Positions 1-6,678 are shown, counted from the stretch's first letter. The stretch is DNA of 11,708 nt from an uncultured Collinsella sp. (GCA_900754435.1 CAAECT010000090.1:1-11708), one strand, 5' to 3'. The notes: generated by a model from the letters alone, not told the origin. Translations and numbers: made by a program.

Positions 1-273
1 GTAGGGGATACCCAGGGTCTCCATGGCACCCTGCATGGCGCCATCCTCGCCGCCGGCACCGTGCATGGCGATAAACGCCACGTCAAAGCCGCCGGTCGCC
101 ATGGTTACCATAAAATCATCAGCGGCCGTGTCGAGCAGCTCCACCGAGGTGTAGCCGGCTTCCTTCAGTGCCACCACAACGTTCTTTCCCGAATTGAGCG
201 AGATCTCGCGCTCGGCGGAATGACCGCCCGCCAAGACCGCTACGTGCATGTTCTCTAGGCTTTTACCCGGCAT
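1..273 (-). CDS. ddl: D-alanine--D-alanine ligase, N-terminal part (runs off the window)
   Basis: The first 91 codons of a gene that continues past the left edge. The family joins two D-alanines using ATP in the cytoplasm, making the dipeptide that ends the peptidoglycan stem. The visible part has the family's N-terminal signature GGHSAEREISLNSG at residues 16-29, where Glu21 matches the catalytic Glu15 of E. coli DdlB, and HGAGGEDGAMQG at 71-82, a conserved loop of the first domain. The ATP-grasp core lies outside the window. The ATG at 273 was chosen because AGGAGG (positions 283-288, read on the minus strand) sits 9 nt before it. A later Met9 would leave the family's first beta strand intact but has no such ribosome site. 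The gene is divergent from rlmN, sharing an 85-bp spacer. Family assignment is secure. Whether this is the only ddl copy cannot be seen. Confidence 0.93.
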   Translation of the reverse strand, partial: MPGKSLENMHVAVLAGGHSAEREISLNSGKNVVVALKEAGYTSVELLDTAADDFMVTMATGGFDVAFIAMHGAGGEDGAMQGAMETLGIPY

Positions 274-358
274 GGGCAGACTCCTCCTCTATAATTTCTG
301 CAGCTGATACCATATTGTAGCGATACCCTCTACGTTTCCCCAAAATCGAAAGGCTTCC

Positions 359-1411
359 ATGAATCCCAGGACTAAATCTCAGGACATTCGCGACTTGAGC
401 CAAAACGATATTCGCGAGCTCGTGGCCGAACTTGGCCAGCCAGCCTTCCGCGCGAAGCAGCTCATCGAATGGGTCTTTGAGAAGAACGTTTGTTCGTTTG
501 ACGATATGACCAACCTTCCCAAGGCTTTCCGCGAGCAGCTTAAAGAGGCTTTTGCCTTTGACACGCCGACTGAACTAACCAAGCAGGTTTCCAAAGATGG
601 CTCTCGCAAGTATCTGCTCGAGTACCACGACGGCGTTTCCGTCGAGACTGTCGGTATGCCCCGTCGTAACAAGCTTTCCGTCTGCGTTTCCACCCAGGCT
701 GGCTGTGGCATGGGCTGCGCCTTTTGCGCTACCGGTCTCGACGGCCTCAAGCGCTCTCTGACCGCTCAAGAGATCGTCGACCAGGTACTTCATGTATCCA
801 ACGACTTTGGCGAGCGCGTCACGAGCGTTGTCTTCATGGGCCAGGGCGAGCCGTTTGCCAACTACGACGAGGTTCTCAAGGCGTTGCGAATCCTCAACGA
901 CCCCGATGGCATCGGTATCGGTGCTCGTCACCTCACCGTCTCTACCAGCGGCGTTATTCCCGGTATTCGCAAATTTGCCGACATCCCCGAGCAGTTCACG
1001 CTTGCCGTTTCCCTGCATTCCGCCATCCAGTCGACACGCAATAAGCTAATGCCCGGTGTTAAGAAGTACACGCTACTTCGCCTTCACGAGGCGCTTCAAC
1101 TCTACACCGAGAAGACTGGCCGCCGCCCGACCTATGAGTATGCCATGATCGAAGGCGTCAACGATACGAATCCCGAGATGCAGGCGCTCTGCGACTTCTG
1201 CGAGGGAACGTTGTGCCACGTTAACCTGATTCAGCTTAACGACATCGAGGGCAGCCCGCTCAAGCCGTCGCCGATTCATAAGGTTGAGGATCTTCAGCGT
1301 CGTCTTGAGTCCCGTGGCATCGAGACCACGATTCGTAACTCCCGTGGTAACGATATTGACGCCGCTTGCGGACAGCTGAAGCAGCGCTTCAAAGTTCAGA
1401 AGAACGCATAG
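359..1411 (+). CDS. rlmN: 23S rRNA (adenine-2503-C2) / tRNA (adenine-37-C2) dual-specificity methyltransferase RlmN
   Basis: Radical-SAM enzyme that methylates C2 of A2503 in 23S rRNA (and A37 of some tRNAs), tuning the peptidyl-transferase exit tunnel. The 350-residue length is normal. An N-terminal helical RNA-binding part (about 1-95) precedes the radical-SAM barrel. The CxxxCxxC cluster is Cys116, Cys120 and Cys123. Cys109 matches E. coli Cys118, and Cys337 in DIDAACGQL matches Cys355; these are the pair used for the methyl-transfer adduct and its resolution, so the enzyme looks active. The SAM-binding loop reads GQGEP (161-165), where GMGEP is commoner in the family; this is minor. A weak ribosome site (GAAAGG, 348-353) precedes the ATG. 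The gene stands alone between divergent ddl and its own terminator at 1449-1490. It is read toward the origin, opposite to the local replication direction. Confidence 0.97.
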   Translation: MNPRTKSQDIRDLSQNDIRELVAELGQPAFRAKQLIEWVFEKNVCSFDDMTNLPKAFREQLKEAFAFDTPTELTKQVSKDGSRKYLLEYHDGVSVETVGMPRRNKLSVCVSTQAGCGMGCAFCATGLDGLKRSLTAQEIVDQVLHVSNDFGERVTSVVFMGQGEPFANYDEVLKALRILNDPDGIGIGARHLTVSTSGVIPGIRKFADIPEQFTLAVSLHSAIQSTRNKLMPGVKKYTLLRLHEALQLYTEKTGRRPTYEYAMIEGVNDTNPEMQALCDFCEGTLCHVNLIQLNDIEGSPLKPSPIHKVEDLQRRLESRGIETTIRNSRGNDIDAACGQLKQRFKVQKNA

Positions 1412-1429
1412 GGGAGTCGCACCCCAAAA

Positions 1430-1445
1430 CGTTTCATGTGAAACA
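1430..1445. promoter_or_regulatory. Degenerate parS-like site after rlmN
   Basis: CGTTTCATGTGAAACA matches the 16-bp parS consensus TGTTTCACGTGAAACA at 14 of 16 positions (first base and the central C differ). It lies in the 37-bp gap between the rlmN stop and its terminator, about 2.2 kb from the perfect parS cluster. ParB proteins tolerate some single mismatches. A central change is more harmful, so binding here is uncertain. Confidence 0.45.
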
Positions 1446-1448
1446 TCG

Positions 1449-1490
1449 AACGGCCCCGGTTACAGGAGATGCAACCGGGGCCGTTTTATT
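1449..1490 (+). terminator. Rho-independent terminator of rlmN
   Basis: A perfect 13-bp GC-rich stem (AACGGCCCCGGTT at 1449-1461 pairing with 1473-1485) with an 11-nt loop, followed on the plus strand by TTTTATTTATT. It lies 37 bp past the rlmN stop. The tail is T-rich only on the plus strand side, so it mainly serves rlmN. Confidence 0.9.
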
Positions 1491-1540
1491 TATTGACCTT
1501 AATTTTGAATCAGCTGCTACCTGTCCCATTTTTTACGGCC

Positions 1541-1582
1541 AAAATAAGGGGTCCTTGCCTCGTGAATCAGACAAGGACCCCT
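1541..1582 (-). terminator. Rho-independent terminator of the parAB-membrane protein group
   Basis: An 11-bp stem, AGGGGTCCTTG (1547-1557) pairing with CAAGGACCCCT (1572-1582), with a 14-nt loop. Read on the minus strand it is followed by TTATTTTGG, an imperfect U-tract. It lies 28 bp beyond the stop of the small membrane protein gene. Together with the rlmN terminator it insulates two convergent transcription units. The 51 bp between the two stems holds nothing else that I recognise. Confidence 0.8.
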
Positions 1583-1602
1583 CAAAATATGCTAAGTAAT
1601 TG

Positions 1603-1614
1603 TTAGGTACCTAA
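1603..1614. repeat. 12-bp perfect palindrome TTAGGTACCTAA, copy 1
   Basis: This palindrome overlaps the stop codon (1611-1613) of the small membrane protein gene. An identical copy, also preceded by G on the plus strand, lies at 5107-5118 in front of jag. The two sites bracket the parB-parA-rsmG-jag block. No function is assigned. It could be an operator half-pair, or coincidence. Confidence 0.6.
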
Positions 1615-1865
1615 TAGCCTACATTTTCCCATTGGTTACTAACCCAACCTTGATTAATCTTGGGATTCTTCGTTACCTGAGCCGTACGCATGGCAACATC
1701 TTCTGTCATAACATCCATTTTCTTCTTGGATGTATCGACAATATCTTGCGCACTACGAAGCAAACGACCTCGAAGTTCATCGTCTGTCGCGATCTTATAG
1801 CCAGCAAAGGCACCAGCCGCGACAGTCGTCGCCAATGCAATCGCAGTTAAAATCCTATTCCTCAT
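1611..1865 (-). CDS. Small membrane-anchored protein of unknown function, downstream of parB
   Basis: An 84-residue protein with a basic N-terminus (MRNR), one hydrophobic Ala-rich segment at about 5-23 that looks like a membrane anchor or uncleaved signal, and a polar remainder rich in Lys, Asp and Gln. The tail ends with aromatic residues (GWVSNQWENVGY). The ATG at 1865 was chosen because AAGGAGG (1871-1877) sits 5 nt before it; a TTG six codons upstream lacks a ribosome site. It begins inside the last codons of parB (11-bp overlap), so it is translationally coupled to parB, and its stop lies just before a terminator. The layout, a short glycine/alanine anchor followed by a polar charged tail, recalls small YtxH-like proteins, but I see no diagnostic motif. 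Its position suggests a link to chromosome segregation or simply to the envelope; function is unknown. Confidence 0.8.
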   Translation of the reverse strand: MRNRILTAIALATTVAAGAFAGYKIATDDELRGRLLRSAQDIVDTSKKKMDVMTEDVAMRTAQVTKNPKINQGWVSNQWENVGY

Positions 1866-2760
1866 CTTGGCCTCCTTGATCAAACTGAATCATTTCGCTA
1901 AGAATACGAGAGAGCTCTTCCTCGTCTTTAAACTCAATCTCAATCTTATTCTTTCCACGCGAGCTCTTAACACGCACGCTGGTATTAAAAACCTGACGAA
2001 GCACGCGGGCAGCCTTTTTAAAAGACTGAGGCGTTGCAGGCCTCGGCGTCTTAGGTGTCTCTCCGGCAGAAAACAACGGAGCAAGATTTTCTGTCGCTCT
2101 TACGGAAAGGCCCTCTGCAACAACCTTCTCTGCAAGTCGAATTCGAGCGTCCTCATAGGGAACTGCAAGAATCGCACGTGCATGACCAGCAGTAAGTTTG
2201 CCCTCAAAAATCATCTGCTGAACAACTTCAGGGAGATCGAGAAGGCGCAGCGAGTTTGTAATTGCAGAGCGTGACTTGCTGACTGCCTTCGACAATGCCT
2301 CCTGGGTCATACCGCTGGCATCGATAAGCTGGCGATAGCCCTTAGCCTCTTCGACGGGATTCAGATCAGAACGCTGAAGGTTTTCGATCAGAGCAAGAGC
2401 CAGCATCTCTTCATCATTAACATCTTTAATGATGACAGGCAGCTCCTCAAGACCAGCAAGCTTTGACGCTTGGTAACGACGCTCACCAGCGATGATCTCA
2501 TAGCCGTTTCCATGCTTGCGAACCAAAAGCGGCTGCAAGACGCCATGTTCTTGAATTGATTCGCTCAACTCACGAAGTTCAGTTTCGTTAAAGTGAATTC
2601 GCGGCTGATTAGGGTTGGGAACGATATCCTCAATAGGTAGTTTTGTTTCAGATGCGGCATTCGAAGCCGATGCAGCCGAACCACCGGTCTCATACTCGGC
2701 CTCTGAGACCAAAGCATTGAGTCCACGTCCCAATCCGCCACGTTTCTTTACACTAGGCAC
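1855..2760 (-). CDS. parB: Chromosome-partitioning protein ParB (Spo0J), CTP-dependent parS clamp
   Basis: ParB binds parS sites, then switches on CTP to a sliding clamp that spreads along DNA, recruits SMC and stimulates ParA. The 301-residue length is typical. In order: a basic N-terminal peptide KRGGLGRGLNAL (6-17), the part that in this family triggers the ParA ATPase; a linker to about 40; the CTP-binding N-domain with QPRIHF (52-57), GERRYQA (92-98) and ENLQR (126-130), NPVEEA (134-139); the parS-reading helix-turn-helix domain from about 150 (MTQEALSKAVSKSRSAITNS) through HAR at 193-195; a Thr/Pro linker near 234-246; and a C-terminal dimerisation segment at 247-295. The start overlaps the end of parA by 8 bp, so the two are coupled. 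The gene is clearly lower in GC than dnaA and dnaN. Confidence 0.97.
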   Translation of the reverse strand: MPSVKKRGGLGRGLNALVSEAEYETGGSAASASNAASETKLPIEDIVPNPNQPRIHFNETELRELSESIQEHGVLQPLLVRKHGNGYEIIAGERRYQASKLAGLEELPVIIKDVNDEEMLALALIENLQRSDLNPVEEAKGYRQLIDASGMTQEALSKAVSKSRSAITNSLRLLDLPEVVQQMIFEGKLTAGHARAILAVPYEDARIRLAEKVVAEGLSVRATENLAPLFSAGETPKTPRPATPQSFKKAARVLRQVFNTSVRVKSSRGKNKIEIEFKDEEELSRILSEMIQFDQGGQDEE

Positions 2761-3553
2761 GCTTGATCACCTCTTTTGCAAGGTTCATATATGCTTTTGC
2801 ACCCTTATTTTGAGGTGCATAGGTAATTACCGGTTCCCCAAAAGACGGAGCTTCGGAGATTTTAACCGTACGGGGGATCAACGTCTTAAATGCCTTATCA
2901 CCAAAGTACGATTGAACCTCCTCAACAACCTGATTCGATAGAGAAGTACGCGAGTCATACATGGTCATAAGCACACCGTAGGTGTCTAAGCCCTTGTTCA
3001 GACGAGATTTGACCATCTTCATTGACTCAAGCAGCTTCGTAACGCCCTCGAGTGCGTAATACTCGCACTGGATCGGAATCAAAACGCTGTCTGCTGCGGT
3101 CAAAGCGTTGATAGTAAGCAGGCCGAGCGAAGGAGGGCAGTCAATGAAAATAAAATCGAACTCGTCCTGAATCGGCTCAAGCAAATCTTTGAGACGGGTT
3201 TCACGAGCAATTGCGCTTACGAGTTCAATTTCCGCGCCTGCAAGCTGAATTGTAGCCGGAATTACGAATACCTTTTTGCAATTTGTATCAAGAACAAGCG
3301 ATTCTGCCGGCACATCATTCAGCAATGCATCATAGATGCAGTGATCAAGGTCTTCTTTTTCAATTCCGAATCCACTGGTGCTGTTTCCCTGCGGATCAAA
3401 ATCAACAATCAGTGTCTTACGACCCTGCTCACCCAGTGCTGCTGCAAGGTTTACAGCCGTCGTTGACTTACCGACGCCGCCTTTTTGATTGATGATTGCA
3501 ATGATACGCGTGTCTTTTGCGCTCTTAGAACGCTTAACGTCGCGAAATCCCAC
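2753..3553 (-). CDS. parA: Chromosome-partitioning ATPase ParA (Soj)
   Basis: A MinD/ParA-type ATPase whose ATP-bound dimer coats DNA and is released by ParB, moving origins apart; in some bacteria it also modulates DnaA. All deviant Walker motifs are present: KGGVGKST (24-31) with the signature Lys, the A' motif DFDPQGN (51-57) and Walker B FIDCPP (136-141). The 266-residue length is normal, with a roughly 14-residue basic extension before the first strand. The start is GTG at 3551-3553, preceded by AGGAGGG (3557-3563) at a rather short spacing. The upstream gap of 134 bp to rsmG carries three parS sites, so ParB could influence parA expression. TTTAAT at roughly 3568-3573 could be a -10 box, but its only -35 candidate lies within the nearest parS and is weak. 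Confidence 0.97.
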   Translation of the reverse strand: MGFRDVKRSKSAKDTRIIAIINQKGGVGKSTTAVNLAAALGEQGRKTLIVDFDPQGNSTSGFGIEKEDLDHCIYDALLNDVPAESLVLDTNCKKVFVIPATIQLAGAEIELVSAIARETRLKDLLEPIQDEFDFIFIDCPPSLGLLTINALTAADSVLIPIQCEYYALEGVTKLLESMKMVKSRLNKGLDTYGVLMTMYDSRTSLSNQVVEEVQSYFGDKAFKTLIPRTVKISEAPSFGEPVITYAPQNKGAKAYMNLAKEVIKRA

Positions 3554-3592
3554 GGTCCCTCCTGGTGTGTATTAAAGCTGTCAAACGGAGGA

Positions 3593-3608
3593 TGTTTCAC
3601 GTGAAACA
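3593..3608. promoter_or_regulatory. parS: parS centromere site 1 (perfect)
   Basis: Exact 16-bp palindrome TGTTTCACGTGAAACA, the consensus ParB target. It is the copy closest to the parA start, 40 bp upstream of it. Confidence 0.97.
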
Positions 3609-3631
3609 TTCCGAATCGATAGCAACTGCTA

Positions 3632-3647
3632 TGTTTCACGTGAAACA
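3632..3647. promoter_or_regulatory. parS: parS centromere site 2 (perfect)
   Basis: Second exact copy of TGTTTCACGTGAAACA, beginning 39 bp after the first. The bases between the sites are unrelated apart from the flanking A before each copy. Confidence 0.97.
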
Positions 3648-3670
3648 CTGCAAGCTGTTAGTATCCATTA

Positions 3671-3686
3671 TGTTTCACGTGAAACA
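3671..3686. promoter_or_regulatory. parS: parS centromere site 3 (perfect)
   Basis: Third exact copy, again 39 bp after the previous one. It lies one base beyond the stop codon of rsmG (3688-3690). Confidence 0.97.
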
Positions 3687-3687
3687 T

Positions 3688-4425
3688 CTAGGCAAGCGGA
3701 TTCTTCTTTGCCATGCCATTTGCACGAGGCAATGAAACGGATGCTGAATGACTCTTCTTAAGAACAATGAACTCCCTGTGACCCAAGCCTTCAGGCAAAT
3801 CAATTGCGTCATTCAGAAGCAAAGTGAAGCCGCAAATCTTAGCTGCTGACATGCCGGAAGCAAGCTCCTCATCCGAAGGATTGCCCTTGGTGATAACAAA
3901 TAGCCCTCCATCCTTCAGGTACGGAGCCGCATACTCAACAAGAATCGGTAGAGGGGCCAGTGCGCGGGCGGTTACAACGGAGAACTGCTTCTTATGGCTT
4001 CGAGCATATTCTTCAAGACGATCATGAACCGCATGAGCATGTTTCAATCCAAGAGCATGGACAAAGGAATTAACCGCATCAACCTTCTTGCCAACAGAGT
4101 CAATATAAGTAGCTTTACGATGCGTGGTTATGGTTAATGGAATACCAGGGAAGCCCGCACCTGTTCCCATATCGAGCAAAGCTCCCTCAGGAGCCTTATT
4201 GATATAGGGGAGCAAAACAAGTGAGTCGAGGATATGAAGTACGGCAGCATCTTCTACGTTAAGAATACGGGTGAGATTGGTTGTCTTATTTGTTTCTAGA
4301 ACCAAATCCAAATGCTGGATACATTTCCTCAGCTCAATATCAGTTACGCTCAAGGAATATTCTTTGCAATAGGAAGTTAGGCGACTCAACATCTCGTCAG
4401 CCTGCTGATCGGTAAGTACAAACAA
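3688..4425 (-). CDS. rsmG: 16S rRNA (guanine-527-N7)-methyltransferase RsmG (GidB)
   Basis: SAM-dependent enzyme that makes m7G527 in the 530 loop of 16S rRNA; loss in other bacteria gives low-level streptomycin resistance. From the chosen start it is 245 residues. Family landmarks: NLTRI (50-54) with HILDSL (64-69); the SAM loop DMGTGAGFPGIPL (85-97); DSVGKK (109-114); TARALAPL (152-159); and a basic C-terminal tail LPRANGMAKKNPL. The TTG at 4423-4425 is preferred because AAAGGAG (4432-4438) precedes it by 6 nt. A longer reading from TTG 4473 has no ribosome site and would start within the T-tract of the upstream terminator. That terminator means rsmG needs its own promoter in the short gap; TTGTCA at 4468-4473 is a plausible -35, but no good -10 follows. 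parA and parB may be co-transcribed with it. Confidence 0.93.
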   Translation of the reverse strand: MFVLTDQQADEMLSRLTSYCKEYSLSVTDIELRKCIQHLDLVLETNKTTNLTRILNVEDAAVLHILDSLVLLPYINKAPEGALLDMGTGAGFPGIPLTITTHRKATYIDSVGKKVDAVNSFVHALGLKHAHAVHDRLEEYARSHKKQFSVVTARALAPLPILVEYAAPYLKDGGLFVITKGNPSDEELASGMSAAKICGFTLLLNDAIDLPEGLGHREFIVLKKSHSASVSLPRANGMAKKNPLA

Positions 4426-4471
4426 CAGAAGCTCCTTTCTGACAAAAATCAGCGTATCGAGAACTTTTGAC

Positions 4472-4501
4472 AAAAAAAGGGGACGTGGAAACCACGTCCC
4501 C
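4472..4501 (-). terminator. Rho-independent terminator of the rpmH-jag operon
   Basis: A perfect 10-bp stem, GGGGACGTGG (4479-4488) with CCACGTCCCC (4492-4501), around a 3-nt loop. On the minus strand it is followed by TTTTTTTG. It starts 21 bp after the jag stop. The T-tract lies only on the minus-strand side. Confidence 0.95.
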
Positions 4502-4521
4502 CTAGCATAAGCTCGAGTAGA

Positions 4522-5091
4522 TTATCGAGCAACAATCACCACATGGCGATCAGGGTCAGAACCCTCAGAATGAGTATCGACTGCATCGTTGCCACGAAGT
4601 GCAATGTGAACCAGTCGGCGCTCGTAGGCATTCATGGGCGGAAGCGAAACACTCTTATGAGTGCGGATGGCACGCTCGGCAGCAGACTGAGCCATGGAGG
4701 CGACCTTATCCTGACGGCGACTCTTGTATCCCTCGACGTCCACTACAACCGGATACCTAAAGCCAAGCTTGCGGCTCACCAGCAAAGAGAACATAACCTG
4801 AAGAGCATCAAGAGTGCGACCATGACGGCCAATGAGAACAGCAAGGTCGGGAGCCGTTACATCCAAAATCAGCTCACCCTCGTCGCCCTCATACTCATCG
4901 ATAGGAGAGTTGGCGGCATCGAAGTGCGAAAGGATGGAACGCAGGATGGAAATCGCAACATCGGCAATGGTGTCGAGCTCCTCATCGGTCAGCTCTTCAC
5001 CAGCCTTGTAGCGCTGTGCAATCTCGGGATAATCGCCCGCGACCTGCGGGGCAACCTCCTCAAGCATATCCTCGATGATCTCTTCAGACAT
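4522..5091 (-). CDS. jag: KH and R3H domain RNA-binding protein Jag/KhpB
   Basis: RNA-binding protein of the KhpB/Jag family, in other bacteria partnered with KhpA and linked to cell elongation and division, usually encoded next to yidC. It is 189 residues from the ATG at 5091, which is preceded by GGAG at 6 nt; an in-frame TTG four codons earlier has no ribosome site. An acidic N-terminal helix region (1-60) is followed by a KH domain with its RNA-gripping loop IGRHGRT (87-93), then an R3H domain with the Arg158-x3-His162 motif in ERRLVH and the closing strand DRHVVIV. The separate Jag_N domain of longer Firmicutes versions is absent. It is the last gene of the rpmH operon, 44 nt after yidC; that gap holds the second TTAGGTACCTAA palindrome. 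Confidence 0.95.
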   Translation of the reverse strand: MSEEIIEDMLEEVAPQVAGDYPEIAQRYKAGEELTDEELDTIADVAISILRSILSHFDAANSPIDEYEGDEGELILDVTAPDLAVLIGRHGRTLDALQVMFSLLVSRKLGFRYPVVVDVEGYKSRRQDKVASMAQSAAERAIRTHKSVSLPPMNAYERRLVHIALRGNDAVDTHSEGSDPDRHVVIVAR

Positions 5092-5106
5092 AACGTACTC
5101 CAAAAG

Positions 5107-5118
5107 TTAGGTACCTAA
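5107..5118. repeat. 12-bp perfect palindrome TTAGGTACCTAA, copy 2
   Basis: Identical to the copy at 1603-1614, including the preceding G. It lies in the yidC-jag gap, ending 4 nt before the jag ribosome site on the minus strand, so a protein or RNA structure here could affect jag. No regulator is identified. Confidence 0.6.
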
Positions 5119-5135
5119 ATAAGATTGATATCCCA

Positions 5136-5906
5136 CTACTTCTTCTTGTGCGGGCGCGGCTTCTTCTCGCGACGAGTGACCTCAACCTGCAGCGGAGCGT
5201 TCTTAAGACGCTCCTCCTCATCGGCCTTCGCCTTGTCGATGACCTTCTGCGTCACAAAAATCTGCTGGATAACCTGCCAAGCAGACGAGACGTCGTAGTA
5301 CAGCAGAACACCAACGGGAAGGCTCCAGCCCATCCAAAGCATCATGACCGTCATGACAACGGCCATCATACGCATGCTCTGAGCCTGCTGGCCGGTCTGG
5401 TTGCGCGACATATAGAGCTGCGGAATCAGGGTCAGGACGGCAAACAGGATCAGGCAAACCAGCGCAGGCAGTGCAACCATAAAGCCATCGGCAAAGGAAG
5501 CGCTCGGCGTGGTGGTCAGGTCGGGCAGGATGTTGAAGAACGAGAACGTGCCGTCGTTAAAGTACTGCGGCAGGTTGCGCAGCAATGTAAACAGGGCGAA
5601 CAGGATAGGCATCTGAATCAGCAGCGGCAGACAGCCAGCCATGGGGTTGAACTTGTTCTCGCTGTAGAACTTCTGCATCTCCTCGGCCTGACGCTGGGGA
5701 TCGTCGGCATAGCGCTCCTGGATCTCGAGCATCTTGGGCTGCAGCACCTGCATGCGAGCCGTCGACTTGGTCGACTTGAGCATAAGCGGCGTCAGCAGCA
5801 GACGGATGATGACCACCAGGATGATGATGGACAGGCCCCAGTCGACCGCAAAGGTCTGGATGAGCTTGAGCAGCTCGAAAAGGATGTTAACGATCCAATC
5901 CCACAT
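5136..5906 (-). CDS. yidC: Membrane protein insertase YidC
   Basis: Inserts and folds proteins in the cytoplasmic membrane, alone or with SecYEG. The 256-residue form is the short, Gram-positive type without the periplasmic domain. Predicted membrane segments lie near 25-43, 91-110, 141-165 and 178-204. Arg35 in VIIRLLLTPL is the conserved arginine of the hydrophilic groove, and NPMAGCLPLLIQMPI (87-101) is the family's signature. The C-terminus is strongly basic (REKKPRPHKKK), a feature associated with ribosome contact. There is no lipobox Cys at the N-terminus; the protein begins MWDWIVNIL with an amphipathic stretch. GGAGG (5916-5920) precedes the ATG. It is 29 nt after yidD in the operon. 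Confidence 0.97.
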   Translation of the reverse strand: MWDWIVNILFELLKLIQTFAVDWGLSIIILVVIIRLLLTPLMLKSTKSTARMQVLQPKMLEIQERYADDPQRQAEEMQKFYSENKFNPMAGCLPLLIQMPILFALFTLLRNLPQYFNDGTFSFFNILPDLTTTPSASFADGFMVALPALVCLILFAVLTLIPQLYMSRNQTGQQAQSMRMMAVVMTVMMLWMGWSLPVGVLLYYDVSSAWQVIQQIFVTQKVIDKAKADEEERLKNAPLQVEVTRREKKPRPHKKK

Positions 5907-5935
5907 GTAAGTTTTCCTCCGATAGCGAGTGCCCG

Positions 5936-6160
5936 CTAGGGCACAGGGTCATAACCGCCGACGTGCAGGGGATTGCAGCGAGCGATGCGCCTCACGGCAA
6001 GCCAGCAGCCTCTCAAAACACCGTGCTTCTCAATCGCCTGGATGGCGTATTGCGAGCACGTTGGGTAATAAATGCAGGCGTCAGGCAATAAGGGCGAAAT
6101 AACCTGTTGATATATGCGAATAGGAGCGATGGCAACACGTCGCAAAACGTGATTGCTCAT
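5936..6160 (-). CDS. yidD: Membrane protein insertion efficiency factor YidD
   Basis: A 74-residue peripheral inner-membrane protein that assists YidC-dependent insertion. It carries an N-terminal amphipathic region with basic residues, then the family core: Cys29, the PTCSQYA motif (33-39), HGVLRG (45-50), RCNP (61-64) and the terminal GGYDPVP. The start codon overlaps the rnpA stop (ATGA), and GGGGAGGAG within the rnpA tail supplies the ribosome site, so translation is coupled. All hallmark residues are present. Confidence 0.96.
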   Translation of the reverse strand: MSNHVLRRVAIAPIRIYQQVISPLLPDACIYYPTCSQYAIQAIEKHGVLRGCWLAVRRIARCNPLHVGGYDPVP

Positions 6161-6495
6161 CGCTCCTCCCCGGCAACGCCGGCGCGCTTCATAAGCGAAC
6201 GCAACGCCTTGTCCATCTCCTGCGGCGAGGAAACCCTCGTCTTGGGAGTTGCAAACAAGATGATGTCATAACCCGCAACGGGAAATCCGCAGCTGCGGGC
6301 GGCCTCGCGCATCACACGCTTAGATCGGTTGCGCACGACGGCACAACCGAGTCGCTTAGCACCAACGAAGGCGACCCTTCCGGAGTCGCCTTCGCCAACC
6401 GATTCACATATGGTCATTCGAATCAGAGGGTGATTGAAACGACGCCCCTGACTGAACACATGCTCGAAATCTTGCCGAGACTTAATAGTCTTCAT
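6157..6495 (-). CDS. rnpA: Ribonuclease P protein component
   Basis: The basic protein subunit that helps the RNase P RNA bind and cleave the 5' leader of pre-tRNA. It is 112 residues, typical of the family. The RNR motif reads RNRSKR (55-60), followed by a basic helix, with [11 protein letters not shown] (10-20) as the N-terminal part of the substrate cleft. It starts 20 nt after the rpmH stop. Oddly, the gap contains no purine-rich ribosome site, so translation probably relies on ribosomes leaving rpmH. Next in line is yidD with a 4-bp overlap. Confidence 0.96.
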   Translation of the reverse strand: MKTIKSRQDFEHVFSQGRRFNHPLIRMTICESVGEGDSGRVAFVGAKRLGCAVVRNRSKRVMREAARSCGFPVAGYDIILFATPKTRVSSPQEMDKALRSLMKRAGVAGEER

Positions 6496-6515
6496 GCGAG
6501 ATGTGTGTATCGCTG

Positions 6516-6650
6516 CTAGACAGTGAGACGCTTGCGGCCCTTGGCGCGACGACGGGCGAGCACGGCACGCCCACCCTTAGTGGCCATACGGGCACGGAAG
6601 CCATGGGTCTTGGCACGCTTACGCTTATTAGGCTGATACGTACGCTTCAT
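6516..6650 (-). CDS. rpmH: 50S ribosomal protein L34
   Basis: A 44-residue, very basic large-subunit protein, beginning [18 protein letters not shown] and ending GRKRLTV, with the family pattern RTYQP near the start and HGFRARM in the middle. The ATG at 6650 is chosen over upstream reading because the family always starts at this point and AGGAGG (6659-6664) lies 8 nt before it. It is the first gene of the operon, placed next to the origin, as in most bacteria. Confidence 0.97.
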   Translation of the reverse strand: MKRTYQPNKRKRAKTHGFRARMATKGGRAVLARRRAKGRKRLTV

Positions 6651-6678
6651 CTTAAGTTCCTCCTGCTGCATTTCGAGT

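Noticed and set aside
290..295. TATAAT in the ddl-rlmN spacer as a -10 box for rlmN
   Set aside because: The sequence is perfect but no acceptable -35 lies 16-18 bp upstream, and it would overlap the ddl ribosome site region; left unassigned.
1366..1599. A 77-codon plus-strand frame at the end of rlmN
   Set aside because: It runs through the rlmN terminator stem and the opposing terminator, and has no ribosome site.
3188..3203. Possible further parS inside parA (TTTCACG)
   Set aside because: Only one half-site matches; the other half differs at several bases.
3451..3648. A 65-codon minus-strand frame starting MFHVKH across the parS sites
   Set aside because: MFHVKH is simply the translation of parS. 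It repeats where parS repeats, and the frame overlaps parA out of phase.
4543..5118. A 191-codon plus-strand frame opposite jag
   Set aside because: Shadow of jag, which has intact KH and R3H motifs; no supporting ribosome site or family signature.
5148..5939. A 263-codon plus-strand frame opposite yidC
   Set aside because: Gln/His/Arg-rich shadow of a membrane protein gene; yidC is unmistakable on the other strand.
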